This document shows, one piece after another, positions 1 through 9,794 of a stretch of DNA of 30,931 bases. The stretch comes from CAZFER01 sp964517495 (GTDB lineage: Bacteria; Hinthialibacterota; Hinthialibacteria; Hinthialibacterales; Hinthialibacteraceae): contig CAZFER010000074.1 in NCBI GenBank assembly GCA_964517495.1, positions 1 through 30,931 of the forward strand. The letters run 5' to 3'. Numbering within the stretch: position 1 is the stretch's first letter; each line of letters opens with the position of its first letter. The notes below the pieces were generated by a model. That model worked only from the letters and a program-made list of their open reading frames with translations, had not been told where the DNA came from and searched no databases. A program made the translations under genes and the position numbers.

Positions 1-345
1 GCCAAATCACCCGCCAATTATAATTCTCTATGTGTATCATTACCTAAGTTCCGTTTATACCTTATTGGTACTGTTTGGATATTGATTCAAGATACTGGTT
101 ATTTATTTATCCAACTTACAGAAATAGACTCTCAAAAGGACCGACTCTCTTAAGTGACTCATTGGTCAGAGTTTAGACAAGACAGGTTCCCCATCTTAAT
201 AAGAAGATTGAATTTTGAATGAATACATTCATGACTGGATCATGATTGGCGATTGCCCAAAGATAATGATATTAATCCAAGGTATTCAGAAAATATTATT
301 CGTCAATCTATGTTTGGACGAGTGCATTATAATCCCAACGATAAG
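1..345. other. Non-coding stretch, nothing recognised
   Basis: No convincing gene is seen on either strand. The only longer frame (215-436, plus) runs into the CRISPR repeats and has no family resemblance. The stretch lies on the leader-distal side of the CRISPR remnant. Confidence 0.4.
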
Positions 346-526
346 CTATTTATCCCGTCCTAACCGGGCATCCTCATCCACGACGCTATTGGACTTGGCA
401 ATTTCAGGCGGTCGATTTGTTTCAATCCCGTCCTAACCGGGCATCCTCATCCACTTTTTGGGATTTTTTATTAGAGAAGATCAACCCATTGTTTCAATCC
501 CGTCCTAACCGGGCATCCTCATCCAC
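346..526 (-). CRISPR. Two-spacer CRISPR remnant, class 1 type repeat
   Basis: Two perfect 36-nt repeats lie at 419-454 and 491-526. A third copy at 346-381 matches over its last 29 or so bases but is degenerate in the first seven. Spacers are 382-418 (37 nt) and 455-490 (36 nt). Read on the minus strand the repeat ends in ATTGAAAC, the usual 5' crRNA handle of type I and III systems, so transcription is inferred to run right to left. The degenerate copy is then the leader-distal repeat, decayed at its 3' end, as is common. The leader would lie in 527-837. No cas gene is present in the window. Confidence 0.9.
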
Positions 527-837
527 GCCCCTATTTTAAACTGTAGATTTGATTAAATTTATACACCAATTTGCGAGCGCGGTCAAGAAATTTTTCATAA
601 ATTTCATTTCATACAATTTAATATCAAGCATAAGTTCAGTCAAATCAAGCATCGAGTGCCTCCAAGGAATCTAGCATGACATTCGCTCTCGAAGACAATA
701 CACTGGGTGAAAAGAAATCAAACATTATTCATACTCCACATATTATAATAGGTAAATCTCGAAAAGGCTTATCGTATTTACTGAAAGCATCTCTTTCCCG
801 AGAAAATGAATAGAACTGTGACCATCACAAACCATAA
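527..837 (-). other. AT-rich intergenic region, probable CRISPR leader
   Basis: This stretch separates the leader-proximal CRISPR repeat from the stop codon of the ATPase gene. It is AT-rich near the repeats, which suits a leader given the inferred minus-strand direction of the array. I see no defined promoter. It also holds the small plus-strand ORF at 676-813. Confidence 0.4.
676..813 (+). CDS. Possible small ORF, 45 codons
   Basis: An ATG about 8 nt after an AAGGA-like ribosome binding site opens a 45-residue frame ending in TAG. The product is basic in its second half and has no recognisable domain. It lies in the inferred CRISPR leader region, on the strand opposite to all neighbouring genes, so it may well be chance. 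Confidence 0.15.
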   Translation: MTFALEDNTLGEKKSNIIHTPHIIIGKSRKGLSYLLKASLSRENE

Positions 838-3800
838 TTATAAGCACCTTACTAATTCCAGGATTTGTTCTTCTGGTAGTTGATTGATAGATACGAGAGA
901 CAGGTATGTCTTGATCCGCTTGAAACCACTTTCAAACTCGGGGCGGATGACATGAAATTGACCGGCTTGTTGGGCAGGCAAACGGCCAAGTACATCACAT
1001 TGGCAATGCTCGGTCATGGGTTTTAGCTTGTTTAATGACGTGTCACCTGTAATACGTCCCAAAAACCAGGTTTTAATCTGTTCCCGGCACTTGTAGTCCA
1101 TATCGCCTGGATTTTGTGTTGCGAGGAAAAGCCCCAACCCAGCGGACCGGGCGCGGCGTAGAAGGTTCTCCAATGGGGCCTTTGTGGCCGGTTGACGAGT
1201 TGCGGGAAGGTAAAGGTCAGCTTCATCGAACATCAATATGGCTTGTAGATACTCCCTGGAATTTTTATTGAGCCATTGATCTACATGACAAAGGAATTGA
1301 GCCACCCAAAAGAGCGTTTCATGATTACTTTGCAGGAATTTGGTGCTGATGATACTCAACCTGGTTTTACCCGGTATCTGATATGAACCTACTCCAAGCA
1401 GTTCCTCGATGTTTAATGCTTTCTCTTCATTACCAAGAAGATTTTTTTGATTGATCAACATGGTTTGCAGGTCGCTAGCTAGTTTGGGGAGTAGTCTAAG
1501 ATCGATATGACCGATTTCGCCGATGAGTTGTGGGTTCTCAACATGAATGAAATCAATAATTGGTTGCAGCGTGAGTTCAGTACCGCTTTTAATGGTGATT
1601 AAAATTTCAATTGCCTTGAACAGGATTGCTCTTTTTTTGTCATCGGTACCGCTCGCCTTGTAACCCATCATATCGCTTAAAGCTGAAGCCGCTTGCTTCG
1701 CGACTTTTTCGCGTTTTGAATTGGTATTTAAATCGCTTCCTTGCGGGATAATTGATAGTGAAAGATTCCGTCCTTCTGTTTCGCCAGGTGTGAATACCTG
1801 CACATCCACACGAGAGCGCAATTCCTCTCGACGCCTTGATGATGATTCTTCCATCGGACTTTTCCAGGCTTCAGTTGTGGCGTATGAACAGAGGTCACCT
1901 TTGCGGTCGATAAGAATCGCGGGGATACCTCTGAGTAAAAGTTGTTCGATAGTGCTCATGGCCGCGACGGTTTTCCCACTTCCCGAGGTTCCAATAAACG
2001 TGGCATGAGTCAAGAAATCATTGGGAGATAAAGTGATCGGTTCAGGATTAATGCCTTCGATTTTTCCGATGAGAATTCCGGAACTTTGCGTATCTTCCAC
2101 AACGTCTTGTGTTTCAGGTTCAGTGATTTGCGTTTGATCCGCTGTTTGGGGGAGGGTATCTTGCCCGGAATCTGTTTGACTTTTAAATGCTTGACTATCA
2201 ATCGGTTCATAAAAGGAATCATCAATATTCAAGATGCGCTGAAAGCATTCCAGTTGAGTGAGTGGCCGGAAGCGTTTGCGCCATGAGGTAAATTCGTTTT
2301 TCTCGCAATTTTGTTTTTCAAATTCAAGAAATGCCATCATTGTGCGCAATTCAGTGTCTTCAATTTTTACTTTGCGATGACCGTTTTTACATTCCCTGTT
2401 TATAATACGATTTGAGTCGGCTGAGGGTGTTTTGGCATAAGGCACCGTACGAGCAATAACAAGACGTTGTTGGTTGTTTTTGTAAAAATCCTTAAGAAAG
2501 TCATTGAATCTTTTGCCGGGTGTGTGATTGCAGATTCCGATACGAATCGGTTCCAGCCAGCTGTTGATATTTACATAACATCTGTTTGATTGAGCACTTA
2601 AACAGTCGTAATTTTGAAATTCCTTAACAGCATGGGGTAGTAATTTAGCAAGGAGTATGGAGATATCATCTTCATGATCGGGCACATCACCGGCATGAAA
2701 CGACGATTTGAAAGCAACCCAGGAATCTTGCATTTTTTGTAAATCATCTTCAATCGGTGGTGGAGTGATCACTACTAATGGAACGGGATTTATCGGGAAT
2801 CGGTCAGGCAAACGTCCCAATCTGCGAGCCTCGGTGCGGTACTCGTTGCAGGCAAGTATTAAATGCCGCGTTCCAACTCCAACAAATTGGTCGATACCTT
2901 CTTTCGGAAAAGGATACGTTGGATTGTCTTCTGGAGGTTCAACATTTAGATGATCGTAGAGAACGCATAAACGATTTGCAACCACGGCTTTCGCATCTTC
3001 TGATGTGTTTAATGTTTCACTGATTATCGATTTTGTGGGATTTTTTTCTAATCGAACTAATGTCGGTTTACTTAGAAGAGATTTATAAGCTTCAAAATGA
3101 TCTTCCAAGCATGAAATAACAAAGATGCAATGATTAAGACCATCATGCATAAAAGCCATTGTGTCAGCGCAACGAGTGACATGATTCTGCCAATCAGGAA
3201 AATTACGCATTGTTTCCCATTGGTCTAAACAAACAACAGTTATTTTCTGTTCAATTCCCCAGATCGTGTTGACAAGTTCTTTGAAAAGCGTCAGTGCGTC
3301 TTGTTCACTAGTGCGTGGGCAAAGTCCACCAACTGCTTCTTGTTGCATGGGTGATAGATTTTCTCCACGCAAATACTTCATTACCGTTTTTTTAATAAAT
3401 GGAGCATCAATTTGTAAGTAGAGTAAGGCAGTGAGGATATCGGGATCAGAAACAAATTGCTCAATATGCTTATCTTCCAATAATGACCAGACTGTCTTTT
3501 TTACTAATTCATTTCGCTGATTTTGATTTAAGTCAAATCTTTTTAATATATCAATAACAGGATATCTTCCTTGATTTTTCAGTTGTATTTCTTTTTCTGA
3601 TAGCGCTGGGTGTTCAGCCAGAGCATTCAGAATTCGATCCAATCAAGTTTCCATTTGGACAGGATCGTGATAAGGTTGGTCGAGTGAACTGATAAAATTA
3701 GATAGGATAAACCGAGCATAGTTATTCGCTGGAGATGTCATTTGCATATAGCCGAAATAACCATAATTGTTGGAATGAATATGGTTGCGAAACGCTCTCA

Positions 3801-4062
3801 TGAGGTGCGTTTTTCCTGCACCAGATTCGCCTAATATTAAGAACGTCCTTCCTCCTCTATCTAGCTGATGTTCCTTGGATGATAAGTTATTTTCAACTAG
3901 ATCATAAAAAACGTGCCGTGTATTTTCGTGAATCGTACTGACATCATAGGGATCTCGCTTCCAAATTTCACTCGCTTGCACCCATGAACTAAAAACGTTA
4001 ATTCCTTCTCGGTTAATGAAGGCTTGATCAAGTAATTGTTTATTCATTTCGTTAATTACCAT
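838..4062 (-). pseudogene. Tandem P-loop / HerA-like ATPase gene interrupted by an in-frame TGA
   Basis: Two open frames, 4062-3643 (139 codons) and 3642-838, lie in the same reading frame and are separated only by TGA at 3645-3643. Read through, they give one protein of about 1,074 residues. The N-terminal part has an AAA-type Walker A, GESGAGKTH, at residues 78-86. The C-terminal part has a HerA/VirB4-like Walker A, GTSGSGKT, near residue 690, and a Walker B with FDEAD near 942, followed by a conserved ATQNP segment. The ATG overlaps the upstream gene's stop (TAATG), as in an intact operon. The piece after the stop has only a TTG as first start, with no clear ribosome binding site. It is probably the motor of the three-gene system. 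I see nonsense inactivation; suppression, separate expression of the C-terminal piece or a sequencing error cannot be excluded. Confidence 0.8.
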
Positions 4063-4958
4063 TATTGCCTCCCAATGCGGATGAAATGAAAACAGTCGTT
4101 CAAATAGGGGGTGGCGGATTCACGTACGTCCGCGTGATTCATGATGCCCACCATATCTGCATGTGAAAGTGTTATATACTGATGATGATTGGCTTCAGTC
4201 AGTTTTTTCTTAAATGAAGATTCATCTAATTGCCATTCGGTATGGATTTTCTGAAAATATCTCCATACATGCGAAATAAATACTTTGTTTGATCCCCATT
4301 GCCCAGTGGGGCAGGTTCGGGCACATTCTAGCACATCGCGTGCAAATGATTTAAGGTCAAAAGTTGTGGAAGTTTGGGCTGTAAGGGCAGGTTGTTCAGG
4401 TTTCTTTTGATCTATACTTTTTCCATCTATCATTAGTCGCAATAAGGCTTTTTCAACTTCGCCCGTTTTCAAGTTAAGCATTCCTATATTCGAAATGCTA
4501 AGCATGGCATTGATGGCTTCAGTCTCGGTTGGCATTGATTGAATTTTCAGATCATAAACTTGGCGGAGGCATTCAGATCGTAATGTTTTTGATCCCTTAA
4601 ATCGTTTCTTAAATTGATCAGAACCGGGGACTAATCCCAAAAACCGTGCAGGTAAGAATTTATCCTTGATCGCGCGCCATTGTAAACGAGATGGTTTCTT
4701 GTCCCATCCATAAAATTGGAGAACCTCGCTGATACCCGCTTCCGTCAAAGAAACTTTTGGATTTTCATTGACAAGACCTTTGGTAAGAAGCTGATTCCAA
4801 ATTTCTTCGAATTGACGTGACCATGATTCCCCCACCCATCGGTGTTCTACAAGCGAAGATAAATCTTTTTTCAAGGCGTTCTTGGTGAATCCACTTTTAG
4901 GTAAGGCTAAAAGGCGTGACAAAATGATGTGTTTCAAAGGTTCGATAACGGTGTTCAT
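4062..4958 (-). CDS. Winged-helix protein of the DUF559/ATPase operon
   Basis: This 298-residue protein has no catalytic motif I can identify. Residues 1-85 look like a winged helix: helices rich in Leu/Lys followed by a short strand with SLTEAG. The last 95 or so residues form a second module, with LSHADMVGIM followed by a segment ending FHFIRIG, a pattern I associate with C-terminal winged-helix domains of ATPase-linked proteins. The middle, around residues 185-200, is a low-complexity linker rich in Gln, Ser and Thr. It starts with ATG inside the 3' end of the nuclease gene (ATGA overlap) and its stop overlaps the ATPase start, so all three are probably translationally coupled. A DNA-binding or adaptor role between nuclease and motor is inference. 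Confidence 0.7.
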   Translation of the reverse strand: MNTVIEPLKHIILSRLLALPKSGFTKNALKKDLSSLVEHRWVGESWSRQFEEIWNQLLTKGLVNENPKVSLTEAGISEVLQFYGWDKKPSRLQWRAIKDKFLPARFLGLVPGSDQFKKRFKGSKTLRSECLRQVYDLKIQSMPTETEAINAMLSISNIGMLNLKTGEVEKALLRLMIDGKSIDQKKPEQPALTAQTSTTFDLKSFARDVLECARTCPTGQWGSNKVFISHVWRYFQKIHTEWQLDESSFKKKLTEANHHQYITLSHADMVGIMNHADVRESATPYLNDCFHFIRIGRQ

Positions 4959-6205
4959 GGCAAGATTTCCTTTCTAGCGGATAGAACTTGGCGAATACGG
5001 GATAAAACAACATCGAGTTCCAAAGTGATCTCATCATCCAGAAATCGAATTACAAAATACCCATGACGTTGCAAGACAAAATCCTTTCGACGATCGCGGC
5101 AGTAGGCTTCTCGGTCATTGAAATGGTAAAACCCATCTATTTCAATAGCAATTCGATAGAGACTTGAACAGATATCCACTTCCATGGTGGCGTGTGGTCC
5201 AAAGGGAATAGGAAGTCGTTCGTTGAGTTGAAAAATACCACTGGTTTCTTCGATGGATTCCAGGCGTTCGAAAAGGAGACGTTCGATCTGACTGCGTGCA
5301 TAATCTTCCTGTTCAGCTGTCATTCGAGGTTGAGATAGTTTTTCGACGGTGTTTATCAACGTATTGACCAGTGCATCGTCTACTCCGTCTTGAACAAGTG
5401 TTTCAATGGTTCGATCTATGGATGATTGATTATCATCAGTTTTTTCATCAATCCGTTTTTTTATTTCTTCACTATTCAAGGTACGTAGTCGAATAACCGA
5501 TTCCTGGCAAATAGTTTTAGCTCTCGACTCTGGTGATTCGTCAAGAAATCGTTGATATTCCGACTCGGGCAGAGCCCATGCAATAGGGCAGGATGGAATG
5601 ATTTCCACGAGTTTTGCTATCTGCTCACCGGCTTTCATAACCATATCATGATTTGCATAGTCCTTGGAATTTAATGCGAAGAGAAATGCAGGCGACCAAG
5701 AGGGCATCAAATCATGAGTCGTGCGAATCCTCTCTCGCCATTCATAGCATGATGAAGGGATCCATTTCTCTCTTATTTGGTCTATGGACCATTCACTTTC
5801 ATGATCAAGTATGTTCAGTGCTTTAAGACATAGTTCAGCTATATCACGTCGCTGATTACTATGAAAAATGTTCTCTAAAAACAGTTGCCGATCGTGAGGG
5901 GATTTATCGAACAGAGAATATTTCAACTCAACCGGATCGATATTTTTGATCCTAGCCATGCAATGAATCGCTGCATCGATGAGAGATTGTTCGCCACGAT
6001 AGGAATCAAGCCAACATCGTATGATGGATTCACGATCTATGGAAGAGATTCGTACTACTTGGCGTCCGATTCTTTCTGCAAATCGTTTCCAGGAAACTAT
6101 ACTAATGCCTACCGGACCAACAAAAACAGACAAGACAGAGTGCCCTTTGTCACGCTGTTTTTTATGAATAAGTAGCTCATCATCAATTGAGATAGTGTGC
6201 GTCAT
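4955..6205 (-). CDS. DUF559 / Vsr-like PD-(D/E)XK nuclease, first gene of a three-gene operon
   Basis: The 416-residue protein ends in a DUF559 (very-short-patch-repair-like) nuclease domain, roughly residues 290-416. Visible features are MEVDI, then IAIEIDGFYHF, then RDRRKDFVLQRHGYFVIRF, matching the core strands and the Arg/Asp helix of this PD-(D/E)XK subgroup. The N-terminal 280 residues are not recognised. Residues 25-60 (VFVGPVGISIVSW and onward) recall the fold around a P-loop but lack the Lys-Ser/Thr pair. The start is the ATG at 6205 with only a weak ribosome binding site. As the first gene of the operon it probably supplies the DNA-cleaving activity, with the winged-helix protein and the ATPase downstream. 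Function in phage defence is inferred from domains and neighbourhood. Confidence 0.75.
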   Translation of the reverse strand: MTHTISIDDELLIHKKQRDKGHSVLSVFVGPVGISIVSWKRFAERIGRQVVRISSIDRESIIRCWLDSYRGEQSLIDAAIHCMARIKNIDPVELKYSLFDKSPHDRQLFLENIFHSNQRRDIAELCLKALNILDHESEWSIDQIREKWIPSSCYEWRERIRTTHDLMPSWSPAFLFALNSKDYANHDMVMKAGEQIAKLVEIIPSCPIAWALPESEYQRFLDESPESRAKTICQESVIRLRTLNSEEIKKRIDEKTDDNQSSIDRTIETLVQDGVDDALVNTLINTVEKLSQPRMTAEQEDYARSQIERLLFERLESIEETSGIFQLNERLPIPFGPHATMEVDICSSLYRIAIEIDGFYHFNDREAYCRDRRKDFVLQRHGYFVIRFLDDEITLELDVVLSRIRQVLSARKEILP

Positions 6206-6500
6206 GGTTGAATCCCAAAGCCCCCAAAAACATGATTCAGTCTTCCTGTAGCTGTCAAGCGAGAATCAGACCACTGTTAATAACTTGACTATTCTGAGTC
6301 TATACTAAAACTACCTTCCCATTTAAAATGCAATTTATGGTCCACGATGAACGTGATTCATAACGTGATCCCGTATGGTTCAACTACAAATCTTAATTAT
6401 AACTCATAAAAATCGATTAATTGAAGAGCTTGCAATACATTATTTATGTGCTCATACAATAGCGCTGTGATCTTTTATATCACCAATCTACTGAAACACA
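6206..6500. other. Intergenic region upstream of the DUF559 operon
   Basis: No gene is seen. On the minus strand a TTGACA hexamer lies about 50 nt upstream of the nuclease start, but no good -10 follows at normal spacing. The promoter of the operon presumably lies here but I cannot define it. Confidence 0.35.
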
Positions 6501-6996
6501 CTCATATCAAATCTCCTAGGCGTGAAGATTGGCAGTAAGACTATCAAACGTGATAACGATTTGTACATCTGGCCGGTGACAACCGCTACCAAAACCGAAA
6601 CCATTTCATACTTGAAACCGGGCAAAAGCCGGATAGAAAAAAGATGTTTATGTGAATAGTGCTGGAGACCAGCGATGGACTTCCACTCTTTCATTGCCCT
6701 ATACTTCCGATAATGAAATCTGGTATTGGAAGAAACGGGATTTCTATGAATTTAGCGCTAAGATCGCAACGACCACCAGCACCTTGGAAGGCCGCATAAA
6801 AACCAAGGACTTCATCGAACTCGTTGAAAAATCACTTGGAGCGGAATGGGAAAAGAACATTTCCCCCAGCGATGATGTTTGGGATGCCTGGGTCACTTTT
6901 CATAACGGATCAACCGTCATCCAAATCATCAGCCAAAAATACAAAAAAATTGACTCGTATGAAGCCAAATTGAATATTATGAAAAGAAACATTTGA
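6501..6996 (+). pseudogene. Frameshifted remnant of an unidentified gene
   Basis: Two plus-strand frames together look like one protein. The first (about 6501-6658) reads through KTIKRDNDLYIWPVTTATKT and a Gly/Lys-rich turn. The second (from about 6637, open to 6996) carries DQRWTSTLSLPYTSDNEIWYW and ends in a Lys-rich tail. They overlap near 6637-6658 in different frames, so a frameshift is likely there. The first frame has no credible start, so the 5' end may be lost too. I do not recognise the family. It is the only plus-strand coding remnant in the left part, lying between the two defence operons. Confidence 0.4.
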
Positions 6997-7347
6997 GAGA
7001 GATATTATTTTCATATTTTGAGTTGCTTCACAACTCGTTGACAAGTTTGGATTATGGAACTTTTAGTTTAGAAGGATTGTGAGACTCAAAAACATTAATT
7101 TTTTATGGTTTTGTGGAAAGATAAATAATTATCTCAAAACCAACCTTTTTTGAGATGAAACGAAGGGTATATCTTATTAAGGATTTACCACAAACATAGT
7201 TTATGGAGACAAGATCAAAACCGAAGGTTTCAGTTCAAATTCTTTCGCAAATCCTTGTAGAAATATTATCTCCAGTATCATGATTTTTACTAACAATAAT
7301 GCTCACCAGCGGCAATGGAGCGTAGCGCTTTATTATCCAGACTTTTT
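6997..7347. other. AT-rich intergenic region, nothing recognised
   Basis: No ORF, RNA gene or clear terminator is seen between the remnant gene and the 3' end of the DUF3732 gene. The sequence is AT-rich, with several short A/T runs. Confidence 0.4.
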
Positions 7348-9300
7348 TCATCTACTTTCCCATTCGGGAGGAACGAGTTTTTGTCCCTCACGCCATCTTT
7401 CTATGATGCAATTTTGAAACCACTCTTCGTTTATATTTGCGTGGTCGGTTATGATTATCTGTAGTGAGGGTTCTAATTGTTCGATAAGTTTTAGCGCTAA
7501 TTGATACATCCTGCTTACTGCTTGATGATCTTCCCCCGGAGTGTCGGTGGTGCTTTGTATCCAATCTCGATCTTCTGGGAAATAAACTTGTGATGGTTGG
7601 TCAATGAACAGGAATCGGGGAACAGGTCTATCGTGACCCACGAACCATTTGTGAAGCGCAAAATGTGCAATCAGATGATAACCGACCCAATTCTCCCCGC
7701 TTCCCATACGTTCCATGGGTATTGGTCCGTTGTCACCATCCGCCACAATAGTAAGTCGTTTTATATCAAGACGAAGTGGATGTTCGGAATGCTCTAGGCG
7801 AAGTTCGCGAGCCCATTCGCTCATATCGCGTGAGAGATTGGAAAGAAAGGATTGGATGCGATCCTGTACGACTTCATCACTCAATTCTTCTTCGAGTTGT
7901 TTTATTTGTTCCTTGAGAGACGCAATCGCATTCTTCAAATCACTTGTGTCTTCAAGATGCGGAAGGCTTTCAAGATAAAGGCCAATTCGACCAAGAACGT
8001 GTGCCCGTCTAGCGGAGCGGTCTCGCAATTTTTGAAGCCTTTGGTTCGACGCATGTAGTGCTTCCAGCGATTCTCGGTTCTCCTTCAGTTTGCCTTGAAC
8101 TTCTGCAAGACGACTTTCTAACGTTAGGACTACCTGCTGCATCTGCGGCGAGCGCTCTTCAACTGATCGGATTTGCGTTTCTAGTTCTGTAGCTGATTCG
8201 CGCATATCTGATATAGAGGGGGGGATCTGGTTGTCAGGTAATTGTGATTGGCACAATGGGCACGATTTGTGATCCGCACCATTATTCTCCTCAAATAGCT
8301 GAATACTACGCAAACGAGCCAATTGAGCCTTCCCTTCACGAGAGTAACCTTGTCGCTCTGACGATAGTGCTTGAGCGGCCTGTAATTGGTCCTTGATCCG
8401 GTGAAGATCGTATGTGAGTTGTTGGCGATTCTCCTGGAGTCGTTCGAACTCATCACCTTCTTCGGTAATCTCATTTTCTTCGTCGGGTAAAGGGCTTAAA
8501 CTGATATCCTTTAGAAGCGCCACGCACTCTTCCCAATCTGATGATGTTGTTCCAGCAGGGCGGAGTCCAATATCAACCGCTTCTAAAATCAAACTTTGCG
8601 CACGTGAGATACCGCTTCCACGCAACGATTCATGCTCGGCTAAATTCCTCTCCAGGCTACGAACCTCATGACGTAGTCTTCGTAATTCAGCCATTTTATC
8701 AACATGCTCATCATCCACAGCACCCAGGAAGTACGGTATCGTGTCCTTGATGGCTTGCGGTATGAATTGGTCACTTTGCTTATGAAACAGGTGACGATTA
8801 CTGATTACCTCGCTTTGCTGTTGAAAGCAATAGAACAGGGCGTGTCGAATATTAGCCGTGAGTGGATTCCTAGTCTGCCCAGGCGGCGGCTCATGGATGT
8901 TTTGAGAAATACCAGCATGTGTTGTGAGTAGTTTTTCAAGTGCCTTGGGATTCGTGGTTTGTGTCAAAGATGAATAGTCAGGAAAGTCTATCTCTTTCCC
9001 CACTGTATAAAACACATCAGAAGAGGCTTCCTGTCCGTTAGGTGGCAACCTCCGAGCAATAAAAACATGTCCCTCGGAGACTTGAAGGCGAATGCCGACC
9101 CATTCGACAGTTTGACGAATAATTCCCTCCGGTATCCCGCATTCTGAGGCACCAAAACAATAATCCATGATCTAAATTAGAGCTGTCTTCCCTGTTTTGG
9201 AGGAACCAGTAATAATATTAAGGCAACCCGGTTTGAACGAGAGGACACGTTGTTCCTGATTAAAGCCATACAAGACAATATCAAGCACCTGAAAACTCAT
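7348..9300 (-). pseudogene. ABC-3C system SMC-like ATPase (DUF3732), in-frame TAG after the Walker A motif
   Basis: The natural start is the ATG at 9300, which overlaps the stop of the middle-component gene as ATGA. From it 42 codons run through the P-loop GSSKTGKT (residues 32-39), then meet TAG at 9174-9172. The same frame continues open to 7348, giving about 650 residues in all. Downstream, the order is DYCFG, long coiled coils, a Rad50-hook-like CPLC near residue 346, a second coiled coil, then MGSGENW and the Walker B FIDQP. This is DUF3732, the SMC/RecN-like ATPase of ABC-three-component conflict systems. Family members usually have an acidic residue where the stop lies, so a Glu (GAG) to TAG change is plausible. 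A restart at the ATG at 9168 would lack the P-loop and so be inactive as an ATPase. Confidence 0.85.
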
Positions 9301-9794
9301 GGTCGGACTCCCCAAAACGCCATAGCGGTATGTGTTTCACCAGCTTCCGCAAACCATTTTCCCACAAATCGAGCACGCATGACGCACTCTCGTGCTTCAT
9401 CAGAAAGTGCTTTGGTTATTCGCGTGACTTCTGTGTTGCTAATTATTGTTTTGAGTAAGCCACCATTGCTCAGTACAATCCAATCATGCAACATTCCAAA
9501 CTGAATGGCTTCTCTCGTATGTGGCTTCAGGGAGACAAGTCGTTCGTAAAACAGAACTCGCGCCTCCGAATTCTCCTGCAGCCATGCGGCCATGGATGTT
9601 CGAGTGTTTCTCGGTAGGCTTTCACGAGTTGGTTTGTGCAGAACAATAGGGAGAAACATGAACGACAAGGGGAAGGGTAGACCTTCGTTTTTTACGCTTA
9701 CATAATTCTGTATCGCTACAGACAGCGTAGTGCAACAAAAAGCTGGATTGAAAAGATACGCCTCTTCTTTCGGACGGGATAACCAAGTTTTCAT
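9297..9794 (-). CDS. ABC-3C system middle component
   Basis: This intact 165-residue protein matches the middle-component family of three-component ABC conflict systems: an N-terminal YLFNPAFCCTTL segment, then LPFPLSFMFLPIVLHKPTRESLP, then a helical C-terminal half ending with FVGKWFA and a Thr-rich close. The middle component is thought to link the effector to the SMC-like ATPase. Its ATG overlaps the effector stop and its TGA overlaps the ATPase ATG, both as ATGA. It is the only one of the three genes without an internal stop. Confidence 0.85.
   Translation of the reverse strand: MKTWLSRPKEEAYLFNPAFCCTTLSVAIQNYVSVKNEGLPFPLSFMFLPIVLHKPTRESLPRNTRTSMAAWLQENSEARVLFYERLVSLKPHTREAIQFGMLHDWIVLSNGGLLKTIISNTEVTRITKALSDEARECVMRARFVGKWFAEAGETHTAMAFWGVRP

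Noticed and set aside
3643..3645. Selenocysteine at the TGA of the ATPase
   Set aside because: The site lies between domains, not in a redox motif, and I see no convincing insertion-type stem-loop just downstream.
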